From assembly GCA_023450085.1 (NCBI GenBank), contig JAEXHI010000031.1:124001-188000 (forward strand): a stretch of DNA of 64,000 nucleotides. Reading direction: 5' to 3'. Source of the stretch: Bacteroidota bacterium (lineage in GTDB: Bacteria; Bacteroidota; Bacteroidia; Sphingobacteriales; Sphingobacteriaceae). Below are positions 54,322 to 63,226 of this stretch, one piece after another (the first letter of the stretch is position 1; each line of letters starts with the position of its first letter). The notes under the pieces are model-generated. The model was not told the DNA's origin, did not search any database, and saw nothing but the letters and a program-made list of their open reading frames with translations. The position numbers and the translations under genes were made by a program.

Positions 54322-55536
54322 ATGAGTAATAGACACAAAGAGATTGACTCACTTATTAACAACATCTTTCGAAAGGTCTCACTGCGAGATTTATTTGAAC
54401 AGAGGCTCTATGAACTTAAGATAACACAAACAGCCGCAGAAAAAATGCTACGTTTAAGTCATAGGTCGTTGGATGGTGTACTTGACACAACTCAAAAAAA
54501 ACTCAATATTGACGTTCTAGGAAAAATAGCACTTTTTCTTAATAAGTCACTGGAAGAGATAACTGAAATTAATCTTCGTGAATTTCAGGACAAGACTGCA
54601 AATGAGGAAGATACTCAGAGCATCAAAAAATTCATCAAAGAAAATTTCGATCTTATTGTATTAAAAAAAGCTGGTTTTATCGATACAATCAATGACTTTG
54701 AGAAAATACATGAAAGAATAAAAAGCCATTTAAACCTTAATTCCATATTTGATTACAAAAAGCGAAATTTTGCTACGGCGTTTTGGTCAGGTGTGGTTAC
54801 AGAAAAAAACCTAATAAGAAATACCTTAACAAGGGATTTTTGGCTAGCATCAGCGAGAAACATCATATTGAAAATCGACAACCCTTATTTTTATGATCGA
54901 GATAAGCTGATCCAATATTTCCCTGAGATACGCTGGAACTCTACTAACGTAGAATTTGGATTGGTACAAGTTGTAAAGCAACTTTATCGTTTAGGAATTA
55001 CGGTGATTTTTCAATCCCCATTATCAGCACTACATCTGAGAGGTGCAACATTTATAGTAAATGAAAAACCTTGCGTCATCCTCACAGACTATAAGGGATT
55101 TTACCCTACTTTATGGCATTGCCTCATTCATGAACTTTACCATGTATTATTTGACTTAGAGGAAATACGGAAGAACCAAAGTGTTCATATATCACACGTA
55201 ATAGAAGAATCTCTTACAATCGATGAAAATGAAGCTGAAGCCGATGCATTTGCCAGACGGTACCTTTTCTCAGAAGAAAAACTGAAACATATTGCACCAT
55301 ATATCCGAAACGATAAAATTATCAAAGAAATTGCTTGGGAAAATAATGTAGAACCAAGTATAATCTATAGTTACTATGCCTACGAAACTCAAAAACATGA
55401 CAGACTTGCCTGGGTAAGAGCTAGAAGATATATGCCTTCTGTAGAAAGAGCCACTTACAGATTGGTATTTCCCCTAGAACAGGATATGGATATTGACGAA
55501 ATATTAAAAACTAAAAAACTAGAAATTTATAATTAG
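54322..55536 (+). CDS. XRE-type HTH plus ImmA/IrrE metallopeptidase protein
   Basis: 404 residues. N-terminal HTH about 20-80 (YELKITQTAAEKMLRLSHRS, then LGKIALFLNKSLEEITEI); middle helical region; ImmA/IrrE-type zinc peptidase domain about 235-340 with the HExxH motif in LIHELYHVLFD (near 270) and the third-ligand region NEAEADAFARRYLF. Proteins of this COG2856 build commonly cleave or control a partner repressor, as ImmA does for ImmR or IrrE for DdrO, and occur in mobile elements and toxin-antitoxin-like modules. Five bp upstream of the P63C gene, so operonic. Confidence 0.88.
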   Translation: MSNRHKEIDSLINNIFRKVSLRDLFEQRLYELKITQTAAEKMLRLSHRSLDGVLDTTQKKLNIDVLGKIALFLNKSLEEITEINLREFQDKTANEEDTQSIKKFIKENFDLIVLKKAGFIDTINDFEKIHERIKSHLNLNSIFDYKKRNFATAFWSGVVTEKNLIRNTLTRDFWLASARNIILKIDNPYFYDRDKLIQYFPEIRWNSTNVEFGLVQVVKQLYRLGITVIFQSPLSALHLRGATFIVNEKPCVILTDYKGFYPTLWHCLIHELYHVLFDLEEIRKNQSVHISHVIEESLTIDENEAEADAFARRYLFSEEKLKHIAPYIRNDKIIKEIAWENNVEPSIIYSYYAYETQKHDRLAWVRARRYMPSVERATYRLVFPLEQDMDIDEILKTKKLEIYN

Positions 55537-55541
55537 ATTAC

Positions 55542-56144
55542 ATGGAAGATAAGTATGAAAAATATTCAGGTGATGGAAAAGAATTAAAAAACCATCATTC
55601 GAACGAAGAAAATCAACTCGAAAAAGGCCTTAAGAAGCAATCAGAAATAGCTTCGATCTTTGAGCTCACTGAAAGTCGTGTCAAAACAGTAGATTCGAAG
55701 AAAAATGAGTTTATCGTCAAATTGATTGGCGGTGAAACGATAGACTTGAACCAGCAAAAAAGCTTGTTGGCCAAACAGCTTCAAAAACATCCACCTCAAT
55801 TCTCATTAGAGTTCTATACAGAAGTTTTCAAGATATTGAATATTTCAGAAGATCCGTCCAAATTCCGCAAACCTAAAGAGGTCGCAGACTTTACAGTTGA
55901 ACTAATCTATAGTAGACTGAACAAGGACGACTTTGCTACAATTTTGGCAAAGAATAGATACGTGGGATTTTTTAGAAGGGGCCATTGGCATTATCAGTTT
56001 TTGAACGATGAGGGAATAGTAGAATTACAAAAATTTATACACCATGCTATTACCGAAATGAGAAATGCTACAAGCTATTATGACTTCAGAAAAAGAATGT
56101 ATGAAGAACATGGAGTTACATATCAATACCAACTCTTTGATTAG
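55542..56144 (+). CDS. P63C-domain protein
   Basis: 200 residues. Residues about 1-75 are charged and poorly defined. Residues about 85-200 match the P63C layout (PF10546, found in phage and accessory proteins): FSLEFYTEVFKILNI, FTVELIYSRLNKDD, then GHWHYQFLNDEGIVELQKFI and TSYYDFRKRMYEEHG. In typical P63C proteins the middle reads '.yvgkLtndlvYerL ... hhqwLt.d.G.p.L..hi..v...m..s..w..F'. The biochemical role of the domain is not known to me. Operonic with XRE-ImmA (5 bp gap); its stop is 2 bp from the convergent small gene's stop. Confidence 0.8.
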   Translation: MEDKYEKYSGDGKELKNHHSNEENQLEKGLKKQSEIASIFELTESRVKTVDSKKNEFIVKLIGGETIDLNQQKSLLAKQLQKHPPQFSLEFYTEVFKILNISEDPSKFRKPKEVADFTVELIYSRLNKDDFATILAKNRYVGFFRRGHWHYQFLNDEGIVELQKFIHHAITEMRNATSYYDFRKRMYEEHGVTYQYQLFD

Positions 56145-56146
56145 AA

Positions 56147-56356
56147 TTATTTATTTGACCATCGTCTTTTTGCGGCAAGTATTGCAATCTCACTTCTGCG
56201 TTCTTGGGGCAAACTTTTAGCTCGAGCATTTCCGCCAATTTTTCCTCCAGCACTACCCCTAAGAACCTTTTGAGTTTCTTGACGAATGTTTTGGCCGCCA
56301 TCTGCAATATAATCTACTGCGTTTTTCGCAAGGATATTAAAATCTAACTTTTTCAT
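56147..56356 (-). CDS. Small basic protein with a GG(K)IGG-N-ARA-type motif
   Basis: 69 residues from ATG 56356 (MKKLDFNILAKNAVDYIADG); a slightly longer frame exists. The C-terminal half (GSAGGKIGGNARAKSLPQER, then a lysine/arginine-rich 'AAKRRW' end) follows the 'GG.aRA..ltp.rR.eiA..AA..RW' pattern seen in short phage/plasmid-type proteins and at the ends of some DNA-binding proteins. Last gene on the minus strand after the DprA-PRTase pair (25 bp gap), probably co-transcribed with it. Confidence 0.65.
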   Translation of the reverse strand: MKKLDFNILAKNAVDYIADGGQNIRQETQKVLRGSAGGKIGGNARAKSLPQERRSEIAILAAKRRWSNK

Positions 56357-56381
56357 TTTTAGAAGTAAACCAAACAATATT

Positions 56382-57041
56382 TTAACCGAAAATCTTCCTT
56401 AGCTCATCTAAAAAATCATTAGCAGGAGAAAGCGGTTCTCTTCTAGCAATAAAAATCCCAGATACGTTCAAATTAGGATTAAACTCCAACAGCCGTCTTT
56501 TACACGCAACGTAATGGGCCCCAGTTGTAATTACATCATCAAAAAGAATAACATTTTTTTTAAGGTTTTGCACTACCAATTGATCAATTGCTATATTAGC
56601 AAATAAGGCTTCAGGATCTCGATAATTATCTGATATATGGACAGGTTGACTGTCATTAACAGTAACCAATAGCTCTCTTACATCATAGTCTAAGTCTCTA
56701 CAACCAGCTTCTAGCGCTTGCGTCATTCTATTATCGAATAGCGCATTTTTTTTTGATTTAGAAGGTGGAATCGGCACCAAAGTTGCGCTTTCTAAATCGA
56801 TTCTCGGAACGACATGGGATAATAAAAGCTGACCCACTTGCCTGATAGCTGCTTCCTTATAACGATATTCGGGGAATCCTTTCTTATCCAAAGATTTTTT
56901 AAAATTAAGGATTAGCGAATTAGTTGCCCCTCCGCTAAATCCAGCATTTGGCTTATAATTAAGCAAGAAATAACAATAATCTTCACCTGTAAGAAAGTGA
57001 TGATCTGGTAGTGTAACATCATCTATCTTGTAAAGGCTCAT
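56382..57041 (-). CDS. Phosphoribosyltransferase-domain protein
   Basis: 219 residues. The PRPP-binding loop is clear: NVILFDDVITTGAHY (about 163-177, with D168-D169), and the preceding strand SATLVPIPPSKSKKN matches the ComF/PRTase pyrophosphate-loop region. No ComF zinc finger. Family members transfer phosphoribose to bases or act as PRPP-binding regulators; which applies here cannot be seen. Its ATG overlaps the DprA-like stop (ATGA at 57038-57041), so the two proteins are translationally coupled and probably work together. Confidence 0.88.
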   Translation of the reverse strand: MSLYKIDDVTLPDHHFLTGEDYCYFLLNYKPNAGFSGGATNSLILNFKKSLDKKGFPEYRYKEAAIRQVGQLLLSHVVPRIDLESATLVPIPPSKSKKNALFDNRMTQALEAGCRDLDYDVRELLVTVNDSQPVHISDNYRDPEALFANIAIDQLVVQNLKKNVILFDDVITTGAHYVACKRRLLEFNPNLNVSGIFIARREPLSPANDFLDELRKIFG

Positions 57042-57904
57042 TTCAACGCATTTAGAATATCAGAATATTCCTTTACCCTAATCGCACCTTGCTTTTCATA
57101 ATAGGCTGGCCAAGTTATACTGTTATTATTAAAACAGCTTTCTAGGATAAATAATTTTCTACCTTGTTGTATTGCCGCACGAGCCTGTACAAGCGTTCCA
57201 GATGTTTCTCCCGCTTCTATGATTACAGTCGCTTGGCTAATAGCGGACATGGTTTTATTTCGCTCTGGAAAGAACAATTTATTACCATTTATACCTTGTT
57301 TAGAATATCTATGAAACGGCACTTGGCTAACGAGCAGATGCTCTTTCGCTATAAAATTCTGGAGTTCAAAATTACTCTTTGGATACACCATATTTAGTGG
57401 CGTACCAATCACTGCAATTGTACGACCACCATTGAGAATTGCAGCTGAATGCGCAGCTGTATCAATTCCCATAGCAAGTCCAGAAACGATAGTAAAATTA
57501 TCTTTTACCAAATCTCTTACCAATTGCCTTGTACGTCTAACACCATCGGGCGTAGGCTTTCTTGTACCAACAATAGCTATCGATTTAGTCTGCAAATAAT
57601 CTAAATTTCCCGAATAATACAATAACTCGACAGGTTCACGAGCATCTTTGAGGCGTTCAGGATAATCAAGCGTACCATTTATAATTATGTTCGGGCGATA
57701 CGACAACTTACCTTTTACAAAATACTGCTTAATAGTCTCGTAAAGGTTATTGATCTTTTCAGCAGACACAAAATCTGAAGGCTTGCTTCCTGGACGGCTT
57801 GCAAAAAGCTCTGAAAGAGTCTTAAAACTGGCTTTTTCATTCTCCCACAGCGCCTCATATGCCGCCATCTCTTTCATCGGGGTAATAAAATCAGTGATAA
57901 ACAT
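57038..57904 (-). CDS. DprA/Smf-like Rossmann (SLOG-type) protein
   Basis: 288 residues. DprA core visible: SIAIVGTRKPTPDGV (about 108-122), TIVSGLAMGIDTAAHSAA (about 138-155), VIGTPLNMVYPKSN, FPERNKTMSAISQATVIIEA and ETSGTLVQARAAIQQGR. The C-terminal winged helix of true DprA is missing and the length is short. DprA protects incoming single-stranded DNA in transformation, but SLOG-superfamily relatives in conflict systems bind nucleotides. Pairing with a phosphoribosyltransferase inside a block with nuclease-like and ImmA genes favours the second role (inference). Confidence 0.88.
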   Translation of the reverse strand: MFITDFITPMKEMAAYEALWENEKASFKTLSELFASRPGSKPSDFVSAEKINNLYETIKQYFVKGKLSYRPNIIINGTLDYPERLKDAREPVELLYYSGNLDYLQTKSIAIVGTRKPTPDGVRRTRQLVRDLVKDNFTIVSGLAMGIDTAAHSAAILNGGRTIAVIGTPLNMVYPKSNFELQNFIAKEHLLVSQVPFHRYSKQGINGNKLFFPERNKTMSAISQATVIIEAGETSGTLVQARAAIQQGRKLFILESCFNNNSITWPAYYEKQGAIRVKEYSDILNALK

Positions 57905-58098
57905 ACTTCAGATTAAACGTTAAGAATTCGAATATAGCATTAACCAAGCCACAAATAAAAATTTTATATAGATTGGTTTTCAAAAAAGCACAAATTTGAG
58001 AGAACAAAAATACTAATTTTTTTAGCAAAAAGTAACTTTTTCCAATAATTTTGTCTTTCCACAAAGAGAACTAATTGGTTCGATGCCCCCCTTTCTGG

Positions 58099-58167
58099 CT
58101 GCCTAAGTCAATCATAATCTCAAGCCATGGTTACAAAGCGCAAGCACCGCTACGCTAATGCTTGCGA
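58099..58167. repeat. Composite REP-like element (right edge of the accessory block)
   Basis: GGCTGCCTAAGTCAATCAT, then CTCAAGCCATGGTTAC, then the hairpin GCGCAAGCA-N12-TGCTTGCGA (58138-58167). The same three parts occur in the same order at 59543-59630. The rest of 57905-58432 holds no gene that I can see; TATTTTTG on the minus strand (58005-58012) could be the -7 element of the DprA-like gene. Confidence 0.8.
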
Positions 58168-58432
58168 TAGAGGGGGAGAATAAAAGTAAAAAAGTTCAAA
58201 TCGAAGAACGAAAATTAAATCTTGCAAAAGTGTCCAATCAAAGCCTTTTATCAGTACTGTTGCCAATACCTTATTGGTTGTAGTATAGAGAACTATAGTA
58301 GCTACTGAACAATTTGGAAGCTTTAGATTTCTTCAAAGATCTGACACCAAGCAAACAGCAAACAATCAAACACTAGAAATATTTTGTAATTTTAATCCAG
58401 AAAAATAACGCAATATCCTACATCACTTAATT

Positions 58433-59440
58433 ATGAATAGATATTTTTTATTGGCTTGGTTTGTATTGCTATCAAAATTTTCATTCTCTCAAAATTTTAA
58501 AAATGACAGCATAAAATTGTTCATCGATAAATCCGTTGAACTCATAGAAGCCAACTCTATTCATACGGAAAATCTAAGCAATATCAAGAGTGAATTATAC
58601 CGCAAATCTCAAAATCTAAGCTTTATAGATGAACTCCCACCTTTATACATTGAAGTTTTCAAGCAACTTAATGATTATCACGGCGGGCTAAAATATAAAG
58701 GGAAAACATATGGATGGACCAATCCAACAGAAAGGACAAATACGTATCTAAGGGAAAAGATAAAAATTGAAAAAAGAACTTATAGCAAGGTACTTGACAA
58801 AGAAATTGGGTATATCAGAATTGTGGGGAACAATGATTTTGCTTTTAAAAAGGTAGATAGTCTAGCAAACGACATTGTAACCCACATCAATACAATAAAT
58901 TCACAGAGAATAAAGGGGTGGATTATAGATTTGAGACTAAATACAGGTGGTAACATGTATCCAATATTACTTGGGCTGAAAGAGTTTATTGGAAATAATG
59001 TACTATTTGGCGGGTTCAGGAATGCTCAAAACAAGCCTACAGGAAATTGGGAAATCAAAGATGGGAAATTGGTGATTGACCATACTACATTAGAAAGACA
59101 AATGAATTTAGATTATCCTGTAAAAATTGATATTCCGGTAGTTATCTTAACAAGTTGCTATACCGCAAGTGCTGGAGAAATGACAGCCATCTCCTTTACA
59201 GGAAGACAGAATACCTCTTTTGTAGGGGAACCCACGGCAAATTATACCACGGCCGTACAAGGTTTTAAAATAAACGAAGATGCAGGGATTAATCTCTCTA
59301 CAGATTATGTAGTAGACAGAAACCTAAAAGTTTACAAATCAAATATCTTGCCTGATTTTGAGGTTTTAGGTGGGGATGATTTAGAAGATCTAAAGAATGA
59401 CCTGAAGATAATCAAAGCACTGGAATTATTGAAAAAATAA
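58433..59440 (+). CDS. Secreted S41-family (tricorn-like) serine peptidase
   Basis: 335 residues with signal peptide (MNRYFLLAWFVLLSKFSFSQ). Peptidase S41 features: NDYHGGLKYKGKTYG (the 'D.H.gl' histidine region), IKGWIIDLRLNTGGNMYPIL, VVILTSCYTASAGEM with nucleophile S246, and FVGEPTANYTTAVQ. The lysine of the Ser-Lys dyad of CtpA-type enzymes is absent from the GEPT segment, so it fits the tricorn-core-like subfamily instead. No PDZ domain is evident. It lies alone between two copies of the composite REP-like element. Confidence 0.85.
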   Translation: MNRYFLLAWFVLLSKFSFSQNFKNDSIKLFIDKSVELIEANSIHTENLSNIKSELYRKSQNLSFIDELPPLYIEVFKQLNDYHGGLKYKGKTYGWTNPTERTNTYLREKIKIEKRTYSKVLDKEIGYIRIVGNNDFAFKKVDSLANDIVTHINTINSQRIKGWIIDLRLNTGGNMYPILLGLKEFIGNNVLFGGFRNAQNKPTGNWEIKDGKLVIDHTTLERQMNLDYPVKIDIPVVILTSCYTASAGEMTAISFTGRQNTSFVGEPTANYTTAVQGFKINEDAGINLSTDYVVDRNLKVYKSNILPDFEVLGGDDLEDLKNDLKIIKALELLKK

Positions 59441-59539
59441 CAAAAACTTAAAAACGTCTTACCCGTCTATACCATCTTTATCTAATTGAGCACATCTATC
59501 ATTGATGTTATGTAAAGATTTTAATGTAAAATCATCCCC

Positions 59540-59630
59540 TTCTGGCGCAAGCGTCAGCTTGTGCCTAAGTCATTCATCACCTCAAGCCATGGTTACCAAA
59601 GTCCAAGCACCGCTACGCTAATGCTTGCGC
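59540..59630. repeat. Composite REP-like element
   Basis: Begins GGCGCAAGC-GTCA-GCTTGTGCC (59544-59565), continues CTCAAGCCATGGTTAC (59581-59596) and ends CCAAGCA-N12-TGCTTGCGC (59603-59630). Same order as at 58099. Located between the S41 peptidase and the kinase promoter. Confidence 0.8.
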
Positions 59631-59675
59631 TAGAAGGGCAAACAGGATTTCCAAATGCCCAATAAAAGACGCTAA

Positions 59676-59683
59676 TATTTTTG
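59676..59683 (+). promoter_or_regulatory. -7 element of the sensor-kinase gene
   Basis: TATTTTTG matches TAnnTTTG exactly and lies 39 bp before the ATG at 59723; it rules out the upstream TTG codon at 59681 as the start, since that lies inside the element. Confidence 0.65.
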
Positions 59684-59722
59684 TACATTGCTGCGTTTTT
59701 ACCGATCCTTGACGAACATTAT

Positions 59723-62641
59723 ATGCCAGATAACAGGTCCAATGAGCAGCAGCGTTTAGTTGCCCTTAAAGCTTATCAAATTCTTGACACCGCTACCGAG
59801 CAGGACTATGATGAACTGACCGAACTGGCAGCATCAATATGTGGAACCCCAATCGCTTTGATTAGCCTTGTGGATGAAAAAAGACAATGGTTCAAATCCC
59901 ATAAAGGCCTTGATGTACGCCAAACAGAAAGGTCACAATCTTTTTGCGCACACGCCATATTAAATCCAAGCGAATTAATGCAGGTGGAAGATGCCCATTT
60001 GGACGAACGTTTTAAAGATAACCCTTTAGTTACCGGCCATCCTAATATTGTATTTTATGCGGGAATGCCATTAGTAGACTCGGAAGGCTATGCACTTGGT
60101 TCGCTTTGTGTAATAGATACCCAACCGCGTAAACTAAACGAATCACAGCAACGTGCACTCAAAACTTTGTCTAAGCAAGTAGTCAATAAGCTCATGCTGC
60201 GCAAAAAGCTGGTAGATTTACAGGCTGCTCACTTGGAGAATATTCAACTACATCAAAAAAGCCAAGAACGTGAAAGCCATTTGGAACATATCATAGCACA
60301 GTCGCCAGCAGCTATTGTGGTTTTCCGTGGAGAAAATATGATTATCGATGCCATAAATCCGGCAATGCTTGGCCTTCTCGACCAACAGCCAGGCATCCAA
60401 GGGAAGGAATTGCTACACGTAATACCAGAACTGGAGGGGCAACCTGCATTCGAATTGCTTAAACACGTCTATAAAAACGGCGAGACTATACATCGCCGAA
60501 ACACACCAGTTAAACTTGAACGGAACGGCAGTATACAAACTGGCTACTTTGATTTTACCTACACCCCGCTAATTGAAAATGGCCAAGTCACAGGAATTAT
60601 CGACATGGCCATTGAGGTTACCGAACAAGTGAATGCACGAAAATCAGTGGAAGAAAGTGCCCATCAGCTCCATCAAATGGTAATGAGCGCACCAATGGGC
60701 ATGTGTATTATTAGGGGCCATGAGCTGATCATAGAAATTGCCAATGCACCCATGCTAAAGATATGGACCCGTACCGCCGAACAGGTGTTGGGCAGGGGGC
60801 TTACAGAAATTTTCCCCGAAGTGATAGACCAGCCTTTCCCCGAAATGCTGCGCAACGTAATAAGAACAGGAGAAGCTTTAGCCATACCAGAACTAACTGC
60901 CGACATTGCAGAGATAGATGGCACGATCAATAGAATTTATATTGATTTTACCTATAAGCCTCTGCGGAATGCACAGGGCAATCCGGAAGCAATCATAGCA
61001 ACGGTGATTGATATCACCGAAACGGTAAAAGCCCGTAAACTATTAGAAAAAAGCAAGGAAGAACTGCAAACGGCCAATTCGGAGCTTGGCAGCGTTAACG
61101 AGGAGTATATGGCTTTGAATGAGGAACTCATGGCCACCAATGAGCAGCTGACCAAGGCCGAAGAGCATCTGCAAGATCTCAACGAAACGATCAGCATTGC
61201 GATTGATGCCGGAGGGCTTGGCTATACCGAAGTGGAATTGGCCACCGGAAATATGCGCTGTAATAATACTTTTAAAAGTTTTTATGGCCGCAAACCCGAT
61301 GAGGAACTCACCTATGCCCAAATGTTTGAGATGATGGTTCCCGAACATCGCGAGGTGGTACGTGCCAAAGCCATTAAGGCACGTGAAGAACGCTCGCTGT
61401 ACCACGCGGTATATGAGATCAAGTGGCCAGATGGTTCCAGTCACTGGATCAATGCCTATGGCAGAGGCCGATACGATAAGGATGGCAATGCTGACCGTAT
61501 GGTGGGGATGGTTTCAGAAGTGACTGAACAAGTGAGGTCACAACAGCATATCGAAAAGCTCAACAAGGAACTACAAACAGCACTGGCACAAGCCATTAAC
61601 AGTGAGGAGCGCATGAAACTGGCTGTTACTGCAGCCCACTTAGGCACTTGGTTTTATGATATAGCTTCAGGCGAGTTTATCATTACGCCACGTACAAAGG
61701 AGATATATGGTTTTGATGGAAACCAAGAGATTTCTCTTGAACAGACCTTAAACCAAATTGTAGACACTCATCGGCATGATGTAAGGCTTGCCATGGAGGA
61801 TGCGATAAAAAATGGCGTAGCTTATGACATAGAATATCCCATCATCCGTTTCAATGACGGAGAATTGAGATGGCTAAGGGCTGTGGGCAGAAAGTACTCG
61901 GCCATTGCCGAGGCGGCAATTGAGCACTTCTCGGGAATTATCATGGACATTACCGAGCCTAAGGCCGAAGATCAGCGCAAGCAAGACTTTATTAGTATTG
62001 TGAGCCATGAAATGCGTACACCCATTACTGCTATTAACGGCTATATCCAAATTCTAGAAAGAAGAGCTGCCAATCCATCGATGGCAGATATTGCCGCTAA
62101 AGCAAGGCGACAGGTAGAAAAGATGACCAGTCTTATTGCTGGTTTTCTGGACATGGCACGGGCTGGTGAGAATAAGATCTACCTAAACAAAAAAAGTTTT
62201 GATTTGGTAAGTATATTTGAGGTTACCCAAAAAGAATTACTGGCCACCATAGCCACCCACCAAGTGATATTACAACCCGTGGGAAATATACAGGTGAGCG
62301 GTGACCAAGAAAAGTTGGAACAGGTTTTGGTAAACTTTATTAATAATGCGGTAAAATATTCTCCGGCAGGAAGCACCATCTACGTTAACTGCACTACCGA
62401 GGAGGGATGGGTAAAGATTAGCGTAACAGATGAAGGTATTGGTATCCCCAAACAAGATCAACCGCACATATTTGACCGCTTTTACCGTGTATTGGGTGCT
62501 CATACGGAACATATCACAGGTTTCGGGATAGGGCTTTACCTTTGCAAGGAAATTATTGACCGACATGGTGGCCGAGTAGGCGTAGAAAGCGAGCATGGCA
62601 AAGGCAGCACATTTTGGTTTATGATACCACTAGAAAGCTAA
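59723..62641 (+). CDS. GAF/multi-PAS sensor histidine kinase
   Basis: 972 residues from ATG 59723, no membrane helix, so cytoplasmic. GAF about 8-170 (ISLVDEKRQWFKSHKGLD, MPLVDSEGYALGSLCVID); PAS modules about 195-310, 315-435, 485-610 and 620-740 (e.g. IDMAIEVTEQVNARK, GMVSEVTEQVRSQQ, HFSGIIMDITEPKAED); a coiled coil near 435-480; HisKA with the phospho-acceptor His762 in SIVSHEMRTPITAIN; HATPase about 850-970 (NFINNAVKYSP, DEGIGIPKQD, GFGIGLYLCKEI). No receiver domain of its own. It probably senses a small ligand or redox state through the PAS/GAF array. The downstream stand-alone receiver is a likely partner. Confidence 0.93.
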   Translation: MPDNRSNEQQRLVALKAYQILDTATEQDYDELTELAASICGTPIALISLVDEKRQWFKSHKGLDVRQTERSQSFCAHAILNPSELMQVEDAHLDERFKDNPLVTGHPNIVFYAGMPLVDSEGYALGSLCVIDTQPRKLNESQQRALKTLSKQVVNKLMLRKKLVDLQAAHLENIQLHQKSQERESHLEHIIAQSPAAIVVFRGENMIIDAINPAMLGLLDQQPGIQGKELLHVIPELEGQPAFELLKHVYKNGETIHRRNTPVKLERNGSIQTGYFDFTYTPLIENGQVTGIIDMAIEVTEQVNARKSVEESAHQLHQMVMSAPMGMCIIRGHELIIEIANAPMLKIWTRTAEQVLGRGLTEIFPEVIDQPFPEMLRNVIRTGEALAIPELTADIAEIDGTINRIYIDFTYKPLRNAQGNPEAIIATVIDITETVKARKLLEKSKEELQTANSELGSVNEEYMALNEELMATNEQLTKAEEHLQDLNETISIAIDAGGLGYTEVELATGNMRCNNTFKSFYGRKPDEELTYAQMFEMMVPEHREVVRAKAIKAREERSLYHAVYEIKWPDGSSHWINAYGRGRYDKDGNADRMVGMVSEVTEQVRSQQHIEKLNKELQTALAQAINSEERMKLAVTAAHLGTWFYDIASGEFIITPRTKEIYGFDGNQEISLEQTLNQIVDTHRHDVRLAMEDAIKNGVAYDIEYPIIRFNDGELRWLRAVGRKYSAIAEAAIEHFSGIIMDITEPKAEDQRKQDFISIVSHEMRTPITAINGYIQILERRAANPSMADIAAKARRQVEKMTSLIAGFLDMARAGENKIYLNKKSFDLVSIFEVTQKELLATIATHQVILQPVGNIQVSGDQEKLEQVLVNFINNAVKYSPAGSTIYVNCTTEEGWVKISVTDEGIGIPKQDQPHIFDRFYRVLGAHTEHITGFGIGLYLCKEIIDRHGGRVGVESEHGKGSTFWFMIPLES

Positions 62642-62748
62642 ATATCAAGATTAAAAAAGGCAAGCATATATGCTATCCAGCTGCACAAGCAAAACCCTTT
62701 TTACTGGTAAAAATTTTTACGCTAAAACAAGCCGCTGTAACTGTTGTT

Positions 62749-63066
62749 ATGTATAAAAAAACATTGATGAATAACAAGTGTACTTTTTTGCAACAACTAC
62801 GTTATTGCTACGCATCGGCTGAAATAAGCTTACAGGGAGAATCGCTACACATCAAGTTTAGCCAAGAGCTTAACATTGATAATAGCGTAGACATTCTGCG
62901 ATTTTTACTTATGCCCCTTAGCGAACTTTCAACTATTGAATGTAGGTACATCGTCAGCATTGTAACGCCAAGCTTGGTGCACAGACCCTGCATCATTTCA
63001 TTAATGAACGGTAAGGTGACCTTAGAAAACGTTGAACCTTTTGAAAATATCTCTATCGCTTCATAA
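62749..63066 (+). CDS. Small protein of unknown function between kinase and receiver
   Basis: 105 residues from ATG 62749 (MYKKTLMNNKCTFLQQLRYC); ATG 62767 would give 99. An open frame 45 codons longer overlaps the kinase end but has no start signal. Content is mixed: EISLQGESLHIKFSQELNID, DILRFLLMPLSELSTIECRY. No family recognised. Same direction as kinase and receiver, 107 bp and 160 bp away, so membership in their transcript is possible but not certain. Confidence 0.6.
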   Translation: MYKKTLMNNKCTFLQQLRYCYASAEISLQGESLHIKFSQELNIDNSVDILRFLLMPLSELSTIECRYIVSIVTPSLVHRPCIISLMNGKVTLENVEPFENISIAS

Positions 63067-63226
63067 TTGCATCAAGCCTGATTTCTTTCATTTGTACATC
63101 ACATAGCACTATATATACTTTTTCTAGTATACGCCTATTAAAATACCATGTTGTGTGAAACCCAAAAAAATTGATACATTTAGTTCGAAAAATGATTCGA
63201 TAACACGCCTATTTCAACATCAAAGC

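Noticed and set aside
57038..57904. Housekeeping competence gene dprA
   Set aside because: Short, no winged-helix domain, tied by overlap to a PRTase and placed in an accessory block; a conflict-type relative is more likely, so no gene symbol is given.
59681..59722. Upstream TTG start for the sensor kinase
   Set aside because: The codon lies inside an exact -7 promoter element; the ATG at 59723 starts just before the GAF domain.
62614..62748. Longer start of the small protein after the kinase
   Set aside because: It would overlap the kinase end by 28 bp and has unusual composition; ATG 62749 or 62767 is more natural.
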